Positions 58,366 to 64,000 of a DNA stretch of 64,000 nt are shown in pieces. Both the position numbers and the translations under genes were made by a program. The stretch spans positions 62,001 to 126,000 of the forward strand of contig NZ_JBHTLM010000005.1 of the NCBI RefSeq assembly GCF_042678945.1, in the 5' to 3' direction. How positions within the stretch are numbered: position 1 is the first letter of the stretch; every line of letters starts with the position of its first letter. Source of the stretch: Fontibacillus puldeungensis. GTDB taxonomy: Bacteria; Bacillota; Bacilli; Paenibacillales; Paenibacillaceae. The notes under the pieces are model-generated. The model was given only the letters and a program-made list of their open reading frames with translations, was not told the origin of the DNA and searched no databases.

Positions 58366-59985
58366 TCATTTGCCATTCATGAACAGGATCGTGGAAATGC
58401 CTTTTTGCCGGGTGGGGTCAGGGACTTTTAACATTCCAATATCGATTAAATGCTTAAGTACGTAGACGCGCATGGTTCCTGACGCCATGTTGTTCTGCGA
58501 CCAGTAACGCACATATTTATGCGCATGTTCTGGCTGACCGTCAAGATACAAACGGTAGACCTCCTGATCCAATTTTCTTGCAGCTTCTTTGATTCGTTCG
58601 GACGGTTGTGGAATCGCCGCTTGCAGACGTTCTCCGGTTTGCTTATCTTTACAATAGACAATATTTACTTCAAAGCCCGAGTCCTTTCGAAGCAAATAGT
58701 GTTTGTCGAATAGACGACGGTAGATATCGATATTCGCATGGTTTTGCGGCAAATCCCCATGAATCACGTGCACCAAGTTGATAAAATCCGAATTCAGATT
58801 ATCTCTCCAGCCGCCCTGCCGACCGCACCACCACATGTCGAACTGCCATGCTTTCATGGCAAGCTCATCGGATTCCCGATTCATATCGCCGCACCAATAA
58901 TATAGGTTGCGATCAAAGCTGACATCAAACTTTCTGTCAATTGTTGCATATGCCACGTAATCGCCGCCATCTTTTCGGCTGACGGAAACTTCTTCATGAC
59001 TCACCTTATTGAGTTCTTTGAAGCTCAACTGTTTACCGGCATACGGGATGAGGCTCCATAACAACAAATTGACATCGCCGTCTGGAATGTAAACACCCGT
59101 GTCTTGGAACACTTCAGCCATCGAGAAAAACGCCTTGAAATAATGCTCGACAGCCATCTCAGCATACTCTGTGAACAAACGGTGCAGTGCCTCACTTTTT
59201 GCTTGGGACGGATCATCAATGTACATATTAGTACGATATTTCCCGCCCGAGAGTTGATCCATAAAACCATACTCTTCTAAAAAATTGATTTCATCCTCGA
59301 TAAATACAGGCGAAATGCCCAGCTCCTCGGCAATTTCATTTACGGTAAGCGGTTTGTGATAAGCGGAGTAGGCGATGTTTTGCCGGATTGTCGTCGCCAG
59401 AAAGTCGGAGGTGTCGCCTTTGTTCCCCGGGGATCCACTATGCCCTAAACCTACCATGCGGATTGGATTGATGCCGAGATTTCCCATCGATCGGATGGTG
59501 TTCATGTTTTGTTTCAGCTCCTTTTTCGCTTCGAATAAGTGCCATTTGACCGTGCCCCCGGAAAGCCCCATCGCAGCCGCGATCTCGCTAATTTTCATGC
59601 CGCCGTAATAATACTTGACTACGATTTCCCGTTGCTGATGAGATAAAAAAGCGATTTCCCGCCGCAATGCGCCAGCCGTCTCTTGACGGATCATCGCGTC
59701 CAAGCCCTCGTCATTGGACATCACCTCGTTGTCATCTATCCGCAAGTGGTTGGACACTTTCACTTTCTCACCAACGTATTTCGCCCACACATAATGCGCG
59801 ATCTTAAAGACATAGCTGTTCAGATCAAGGAATTCTGACTTTTTGAGAAGCGTCTGATATACCTCCAGCGTCATTCTTCCCGCCAGCTCCTCGGCTTCGG
59901 CGATATTGCCCGTTTTGTTCAAGGCAAATCCGTACAGCGGCTTGATGTAATCCTTGATAACACGGTCGGCTTGGGGTTTATCCAT
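58366..59985 (-). CDS. Sigma-70-like factor with a very long C-terminal extension
   Basis: 539 residues. Region 2 (about 5-75) has LYGFALNKTGNIAEAEELAGRMTLEVYQ and NSYVFKIAHYVWAKYV. Region 4 (about 110-160) has LSHQQREIVVKYYYGGMKISEIAAAMGLSGGTVKWHL. These are ECF-type and normally make up the whole protein of about 180 residues. Here about 370 residues follow: a winged-helix-like segment near 205-240 (LTVNEIAEELGISPVFIEDEINFLEEYGFM), then a long region with many Trp, Tyr and Phe residues without clear membrane segments. The ATG at 59985 has AAGGAG 10 bp upstream. No anti-sigma gene is visible. The extension may itself sense or silence the sigma part. Confidence 0.88.
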   Translation of the reverse strand: MDKPQADRVIKDYIKPLYGFALNKTGNIAEAEELAGRMTLEVYQTLLKKSEFLDLNSYVFKIAHYVWAKYVGEKVKVSNHLRIDDNEVMSNDEGLDAMIRQETAGALRREIAFLSHQQREIVVKYYYGGMKISEIAAAMGLSGGTVKWHLFEAKKELKQNMNTIRSMGNLGINPIRMVGLGHSGSPGNKGDTSDFLATTIRQNIAYSAYHKPLTVNEIAEELGISPVFIEDEINFLEEYGFMDQLSGGKYRTNMYIDDPSQAKSEALHRLFTEYAEMAVEHYFKAFFSMAEVFQDTGVYIPDGDVNLLLWSLIPYAGKQLSFKELNKVSHEEVSVSRKDGGDYVAYATIDRKFDVSFDRNLYYWCGDMNRESDELAMKAWQFDMWWCGRQGGWRDNLNSDFINLVHVIHGDLPQNHANIDIYRRLFDKHYLLRKDSGFEVNIVYCKDKQTGERLQAAIPQPSERIKEAARKLDQEVYRLYLDGQPEHAHKYVRYWSQNNMASGTMRVYVLKHLIDIGMLKVPDPTRQKGISTILFMNGK

Positions 59986-60194
59986 GACTTGAAAGCTCCT
60001 TCTTCTTGAATGGCACTCCATTAAATACTGCAGCGAAAACGAAAAAGGTTGGGTAAATGAGAAAAAAACTTTCGCTTCGAGTGCTTTCTTTCAAAAACTG
60101 TAACAGCAACGATGTAAAAATAATATCTAATAAGTTACTGGCGAACCTACTTCGATAGACATTAAATCATAGCAGCAAACACGGACTGCCCCAA

Positions 60195-60230
60195 AACAAA
60201 GAGAACAGCCCGCAGGCTGTTCTCTTTGTT
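60195..60230. terminator. Terminator of the Gly-Phe-Pro-rich gene
   Basis: A 16-bp stem (AACAAAGAGAACAGCC with its complement) around a CGCA loop, 8 bp after the stop at 60238. Confidence 0.85.
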
Positions 60231-60237
60231 ATCTTCC

Positions 60238-60624
60238 TTAGAAGCACGTGAATGAGCTAATCCGGTTCAAATCTATGCCAAAGTACGCCCAGAAATAACC
60301 GAACCATCTAAACCCTGCAATAGAATTACGCCCGACGAATACCGGGAAGAACCAGAATTGCTCGCCGTTGTTCAGCCAAACGTATGTGTTACGGAACAGG
60401 CAGCGTCTGATCCCGCCGGGGTCAACAGCAAATGTGGTGGCCGACATTTGCGGTACGAATTGCGGTGGAGGAGCCGTCGGCGCTTGAACGCCTCCCGGTG
60501 CACCCCCCGGAAATCCCGGAGTCCCCGGAAATCCACCTGGAAACCCCGGCCCTCCTGGCACGCTTGGTCCGCCCGGGAATCCCGGAAATCCTCCGCTGCT
60601 TCCCGGCGTTGGAAAAAATCCCAT
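60238..60624 (-). CDS. Gly-Phe-Pro-rich protein with aromatic C-terminal domain
   Basis: 128 residues. The first 50 are almost entirely Gly, Phe and Pro with Gly in most third positions (GGFPGFPGG, GFPGTPGFPGG), so collagen-like but Phe-rich. After PTAPPPQFVPQ a compact domain follows, rich in Phe, Tyr and Trp (GEQFWFFPVFVGRNSIAGFRWFGYFWAY) with two Cys (RRCLFRN, FTCF). There is no signal peptide. GAAAGGAGCG precedes the ATG. Together with the collagen-like gene 3 kb away it suggests a spore- or surface-layer module. I do not recognise the family with certainty. Confidence 0.75.
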   Translation of the reverse strand: MGFFPTPGSSGGFPGFPGGPSVPGGPGFPGGFPGTPGFPGGAPGGVQAPTAPPPQFVPQMSATTFAVDPGGIRRCLFRNTYVWLNNGEQFWFFPVFVGRNSIAGFRWFGYFWAYFGIDLNRISSFTCF

Positions 60625-60673
60625 ATGTGATCGCTCCTTTCAATGAATAGGCATAATCATTATATGCATTCGC

Positions 60674-60736
60674 GGAAAGGGCGCTTGGGCGAATGCCCAA
60701 TTAGAAATCCCCGCCATCCGATGGATGGCCCTTTCC
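60674..60736. promoter_or_regulatory. Three-way-junction inverted-repeat element
   Basis: An outer stem GGAAAGGG / CCCTTTCC encloses two perfect inner hairpins, TTGGGC-GAAT-GCCCAA and CCATCC-GAT-GGATGG. The element lies about 50 bp before the Gly-Phe-Pro-rich gene and 80 bp past a T-box motif. It can fold on either strand. I know of no named family for it. Confidence 0.5.
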
Positions 60737-60814
60737 TCTCTAGCTACATGTTTTGCTTCTCCAATGAACTAAGCTCTTCTTCAATCCGACTTGCGTCAAT
60801 TAGAGTTGTGCTCA

Positions 60815-60860
60815 CGTGGTACCACCCAATTTTATCAAATGCCTCACGGCATTCACCTCT
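60815..60860 (-). promoter_or_regulatory. T-box leader remnant (antiterminator/T-box core and stem III)
   Basis: On the - strand the sequence TTGGGTGGTACCACG (60815-60829) is the T-box bulge and its anti-terminator partner, and the hairpin AATGCC-GTGA-GGCATT immediately 5' of it (60838-60853) is where stem III lies. A Stem I with specifier loop should stand further 5', where the HxlR gene ends at 60952, and is not seen. No aminoacyl-tRNA synthetase or amino-acid gene follows; the next gene is the Gly-Phe-Pro-rich one. It looks like a truncated leader whose gene has been lost. Confidence 0.6.
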
Positions 60861-60951
60861 TCAGGTACGACACTATTCGCGTTTATACCCTTGCACAGTA
60901 ACGATTGCGGGTTCCGGCGCAGCCTACAACCACATGAGGCTTAATATCAAA

Positions 60952-61323
60952 TTACTTCAGATGCTTATTCAGTATGTTCTCTTCTAAAACATCAAATTTA
61001 TTTCCGTAAACTTTGGTAATATGTTTTTCTCCCCAAGCACATAAAGAATCCAGAATTTCTTTCAAACTCCAACCATATTCACTTAGCTCATACTCCACTT
61101 TGGGAGGAACTTGGTTATAAACAATTCGATGAATGACTCCGTCTTCTTCTAATTCACGTAGTTGCTGCGTTAACATTTTTTGAGTAATGTTTGGCATCAG
61201 ACGTTTCAATTCACTTGTGCGTTTCCTTCCATGCGTTAAGTGACATAAAATCACACATTTCCATTTTCCACCAATGACCTCGAGAGTTGCTTCTACCGAA
61301 ATATTGTACTTCTTCTGTTGCAT
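60952..61323 (-). CDS. HxlR-family regulator
   Basis: 123 residues with the HxlR winged helix: EVIGGKWKCVILCHLTHGRKRTSELKRLMPNITQKMLTQQLRELEEDGVIHRIVY, ending with the typical EYELSEYGWSL. Members such as HxlR and YodB sense aldehydes, quinones or diamide; a Cys in ILCHL is present. AGGAGG precedes the ATG. It is divergent from an MFS gene with a 33-bp inverted repeat between, so it regulates that MFS and probably the aldo-keto reductase after it. Confidence 0.93.
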   Translation of the reverse strand: MQQKKYNISVEATLEVIGGKWKCVILCHLTHGRKRTSELKRLMPNITQKMLTQQLRELEEDGVIHRIVYNQVPPKVEYELSEYGWSLKEILDSLCAWGEKHITKVYGNKFDVLEENILNKHLK

Positions 61324-61365
61324 TGTAAGTTCCTCCTAATATATAGGCACTAAAAAGTTCCTATG

Positions 61366-61398
61366 GCACTTTTAAGTATCTATATTACTTAAAAGTGC
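61366..61398. promoter_or_regulatory. Putative HxlR operator
   Basis: GCACTTTTAAGTA and its exact complement flank a 7-nt spacer. It lies midway between the HxlR and MFS starts and contains ACTTAAAAGT-like half-sites. Confidence 0.7.
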
Positions 61399-61522
61399 GT
61401 ACTTCTCTTTAATATCCTTTTATCTCATAATAGCATTTGCGGGTTAGACATAACAGTATCCAATTTTTATCGGTTTCATGAAGTGCGCGCACTAACCCAA
61501 TATCATATTTCAGGAGGAAAAA

Positions 61523-62731
61523 ATGTCTTTAGATAAAAAGCGAAGCACCTTCGCCTTGCTTGCCCTAGCAGTAAGTGCATTTGCCATTGGCACCACCGAA
61601 TTTATCAGTGTGGGGCTCCTGCCATTAATTGCAGAGGATTTAAATATATCTGTCACGACAGCCGGCCTAACCGTTTCTTTATATGCCCTAGGAGTAACTT
61701 TTGGAGCACCTGTCCTAACTTCTATGACCTCCAAGATGCCACGAAAATCTTTACTACTTTGGATTATGGTGATTTTTATTATTGGAAATAGTATCGCTGC
61801 TTCTGCTATAAATATCGGAGTTTTACTTGTAGCGCGTGTTATTTCTGCCTTTTCACATGGTGTTTTCATGTCAATCGGCTCCACGATTGCAGCGGATCTA
61901 GTTCCAGAAAATCGAAGAGCTAGTGCGATATCGATCATGTTCACGGGGCTTACGGTAGCAACTGTCACAGGGGTACCCTTCGGAACATTCATCGGTCAGC
62001 AATTGGGCTGGAGAATAGCCTTTATCGTCATCGTAGCTGTCGGTATCCTTGCGCTAATCGCCAACAGTATCCTGGTTCCATCCGATCTACGTAAAGGAAA
62101 ACAAACTACACTCAAAGATCAGTTCAAATTAGTCACAAATGGTCGCCTAATGCTTATCTTTATCATTACAGCTTTAGGCTACGGAGGAACATTCGTTGTC
62201 TTTACTTATTTATCCCCCTTGTTACAAAATATCACTGGGTTTAAAGAAGGCATTGTTGCCGTGATTTTACTTGTCTATGGAATAGCTATTGCAATTGGGA
62301 ACATAATTGGTGGAAGACTATCCAATCAAAATCCAATTAAGGCTTTATTTTATATGTTTATTGTCCAAACGATTATCCTATTAATTTTATATTTTACAGC
62401 ACCATTTAAAATAGTTGGATTGATAACCATTTTCTTAATGGGCATGATGGCTTTTATGAATGTGCCGGGATTACAAGTGTATGTTGTCATATTAGCAGAG
62501 CGTTTTGTCCCTGCTGTGGTAGATGTAGCATCGGCTATTAATATTGCTGCATTCAATGCTGGCATTGCGATTGGTTCCTTCTTAGGCGGATTTGTTACTG
62601 ATTCGATCGGTCTTATTCATACTACATGGATTGGATCGCTCATGGTTTTAGCGGCTGTCCTACTTACGGGTTGGAGTAGATCGCTCGAAGGCAAAGAGCA
62701 GCGAAAAGAAACAAAAGAGCTTGCTATCTAA
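61523..62731 (+). CDS. MFS transporter of the YdhP/AraJ-like (sugar/drug efflux) group
   Basis: 402 residues with 12 hydrophobic segments. It starts AVSAFAIGTTEFISVGLLPLIAEDL, and LVPENRRASAISIMFTGLTVATVTGVPFGTFIGQQLGWR is the typical TM4-TM5 region of this MFS group. AGGAGG precedes the ATG. It is probably under HxlR control and in one transcript with the following aldo-keto reductase (90 bp gap). The substrate is unknown. Confidence 0.93.
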   Translation: MSLDKKRSTFALLALAVSAFAIGTTEFISVGLLPLIAEDLNISVTTAGLTVSLYALGVTFGAPVLTSMTSKMPRKSLLLWIMVIFIIGNSIAASAINIGVLLVARVISAFSHGVFMSIGSTIAADLVPENRRASAISIMFTGLTVATVTGVPFGTFIGQQLGWRIAFIVIVAVGILALIANSILVPSDLRKGKQTTLKDQFKLVTNGRLMLIFIITALGYGGTFVVFTYLSPLLQNITGFKEGIVAVILLVYGIAIAIGNIIGGRLSNQNPIKALFYMFIVQTIILLILYFTAPFKIVGLITIFLMGMMAFMNVPGLQVYVVILAERFVPAVVDVASAINIAAFNAGIAIGSFLGGFVTDSIGLIHTTWIGSLMVLAAVLLTGWSRSLEGKEQRKETKELAI

Positions 62732-62821
62732 AAGGCTGCTTTTTCAAGCAAACAAGGTGGTGATGCGAGGGTATTTTTATAATCGCTTCATTTTAATCAT
62801 TAATAATTGGAGGTCTTATAA

Positions 62822-63664
62822 ATGAGTAAAAGTTTACAGAGTACAACAACTTTGCATAATGGGATCAAAATGCCTTGGCTGGGTATTGGGGTTTTTAAAG
62901 TTGAAGAAGGTCCCGAACTTGTCAATGCCATCAAATTTGCAATCAAGCATGGATATCGCAGTATAGATACTGCTGCAATTTATGAAAATGAAGCTGGTGT
63001 TGGACAAGCCATAAGGGAAGGAATAAAGGATGCTGGAATCTCTAGAGAAGAATTATTTATCACTTCTAAAGTGTGGAGTTCCGATTTAGGTTACGAAGCA
63101 ACGATAGCAGCGTATGAAACAAGCTTGAAAAAACTTGGCCTTGACTATTTAGACCTTTACCTTATACATTGGCCTGTAGAAGGCAAGTACAAAGAGGCAT
63201 GGAGAGCGCTTGAAACTCTCTATAAAGAAGGAAAAATAAAAGCTATTGGAGTAAGTAACTTCCAGGTTCACCACCTTAAAGACTTAATGCTAGAGGCACA
63301 AGTAAAACCAATGGTAAATCAAGTGGAATACCACCCACGCTTAACACAAAAGGAAGTTCAAACTTTTTGTCAAGATAACGAAATTCAATTAGAAGCCTGG
63401 TCACCTTTAATGCAAGGTCAATTATTAAACGACCCCATTTTAATAGAAATTGCTAAAAAGTATAGCAAAACGGTTCCACAAATTATATTACGCTGGGATT
63501 TGCAAAATGGCGTTATCACTATTCCAAAATCAACAAAGGAACAAAGAATTATCGAGAACTCAAATATATTCGACTTCGAATTATTGAAGGAAGATATGGA
63601 ATGTATTAATAGTCTGAATCAAAATCATCGAGTGGGACCAGACCCTGACAACTTTGATTTTTAA
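62822..63664 (+). CDS. yvgN: Aldo-keto reductase (YvgN/glyoxal reductase type)
   Basis: 280 residues. The AKR tetrad is present: Asp in YRSIDTAAIYENE, Tyr in the same segment, Lys in FITSKVWS and His in LYLIHWPVE. PQIILRWDLQNGVITIPKST is the NADPH-binding end. B. subtilis YvgN reduces methylglyoxal and other aldehydes. GGAGG lies before the ATG. With HxlR and MFS it makes an aldehyde or electrophile defence unit, which is inference from context. Confidence 0.94.
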   Translation: MSKSLQSTTTLHNGIKMPWLGIGVFKVEEGPELVNAIKFAIKHGYRSIDTAAIYENEAGVGQAIREGIKDAGISREELFITSKVWSSDLGYEATIAAYETSLKKLGLDYLDLYLIHWPVEGKYKEAWRALETLYKEGKIKAIGVSNFQVHHLKDLMLEAQVKPMVNQVEYHPRLTQKEVQTFCQDNEIQLEAWSPLMQGQLLNDPILIEIAKKYSKTVPQIILRWDLQNGVITIPKSTKEQRIIENSNIFDFELLKEDMECINSLNQNHRVGPDPDNFDF

Positions 63665-63688
63665 AGCCTTGGTTCATCGGTTAAAATC

Positions 63689-63720
63689 TTAAGATGCCCT
63701 CCTTTATGAGAGCATCTTAA
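63689..63720 (+). terminator. Terminator of the MFS-AKR operon
   Basis: TTAAGATGC pairs with GCATCTTAA around 14 nt, followed by TTTTT. Confidence 0.85.
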
Positions 63721-63801
63721 TTTTTATTAGTGATAATTGATAAGCTCCTCACTATCAACTCCCATTGTCCATCATCAATTAGGGACTGTGTTAAAGTCCC
63801 A

Positions 63802-64000
63802 TTACCAACGGTTGACCGCATGCTCCGCAAAGGCCACGAGATCCTTAACCTCGATGACCGTGCCGTCGTCCAAAACGGCCTTCCCGTTAAACCTTCCGAA
63901 AATTTGGTGGCAATGTGTATCAATAATTTTCAGCTTCGTTTCTGTGTACCGATCATAGATCGGCGTGAACTGCATCTCGAATCGCCCATCATCGCTGGTG
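63802..64000 (-). CDS. DUF2804-family protein, C-terminal part
   Basis: The frame is open from the right edge and ends at a TAA (63802-63804), giving 66 visible codons: FEMQFTPIYDRYTETKLKII, DTHCHQIFGRFNGKAVLDDG and a final FAEHAVNRW. This is the characteristic end of DUF2804 proteins, a family of about 340 residues with unknown function. The start lies outside the window. No terminator is obvious beyond the shared hairpin at 63689. Confidence 0.8.
   Translation of the reverse strand, partial: TSDDGRFEMQFTPIYDRYTETKLKIIDTHCHQIFGRFNGKAVLDDGTVIEVKDLVAFAEHAVNRW

Noticed and set aside
60643..60987. A 114-residue ORF on the + strand
   Set aside because: It runs against a T-box remnant and a palindromic element; no ribosome site and no protein-like pattern.
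63737..63958. A 73-residue + strand ORF at the right edge
   Set aside because: The opposite strand carries the recognisable end of a DUF2804 protein.
1..64000. tRNA, rRNA, prophage, CRISPR or replication origin
   Set aside because: Reading both strands I found no cloverleaf, rRNA stretch, phage structural gene, repeat-spacer array or DnaA-box cluster.

Overview
The window looks like chromosomal DNA of an endospore-forming low-to-mid GC Firmicute, most likely Paenibacillus or a close relative. The reasons are strong AGGAGG-type ribosome sites, frequent TTG and GTG starts, Bacillus-type families (AdaA, HelD, SfsA, TMEM175, DUF2642, a BclA-like collagen protein) and many one- and two-gene units each with its own regulator. 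I saw no tRNA, rRNA, CRISPR array, prophage or replication origin. The genus is inferred from gene content only.

Layout. 0-9 kb: the end of a membrane protein, a TetR/Acg-type oxidoreductase pair, a PPOX-fold protein, a MerR regulator facing a carboxymuconolactone-decarboxylase-family gene across a 19-bp-spacer promoter, sfsA, two tandem glycosyltransferase paralogs, and an MFS exporter with a MocR regulator. 9-20 kb: an extradiol-dioxygenase/esterase pair facing an XRE-cupin regulator, VanZ and VanY homologs, a bicupin oxalate decarboxylase, two antibiotic-kinase/nucleotidyltransferase-type genes (one a clear ANT(4')-I homolog), cysK, a TMEM175 channel, and an APC permease under a glycine riboswitch. 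20-32 kb: HelD, a 7TM-GGDEF diguanylate cyclase, an XRE-TPR regulator, TetR/MFS and TetR/MATE efflux units with visible palindromic operators, and a WYL regulator with a GyrI-like partner. 33-38 kb: a three-gene membrane polysaccharide operon (GT2-GtrA, BcsA-like GT2 with PilZ, polytopic membrane protein). 38-55 kb: an M3 peptidase, a MazEF-type toxin-antitoxin pair, assorted resistance and stress genes, the adaptive-response operon adaA-alkA-ogt, AraC regulators with GyrI-like domains, and a run of decaying genes. 55-61 kb: a surface/spore-like block with a collagen-like repeat protein, an excisionase-type HTH protein, a DUF2642 protein, a sigma-70-like factor with a very long C-terminal extension, and a Gly-Phe-Pro-rich protein. 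61-64 kb: HxlR/MFS/aldo-keto reductase, and the tail of a DUF2804 gene.

How the parts fit. Most of the window is a chemical-defence and detoxification neighbourhood: efflux pumps, reductases, dioxygenase/esterase and alkylation repair, each beside a cognate regulator. C-di-GMP control of the polysaccharide operon is plausible because the synthase carries a PilZ domain and a diguanylate cyclase lies about 8 kb away, but the link is inference.

Most notable items: a T-box leader remnant with no amino-acid gene behind it (about 60.8 kb), a three-way-junction inverted-repeat element beside it, the sigma-like protein with a 370-residue extension, a MocR regulator without its PLP lysine, an oxalate decarboxylase with a changed lid motif, a short leader ORF before the ANT(4') gene, and at least nine gene relics, several with intact operators or terminators.
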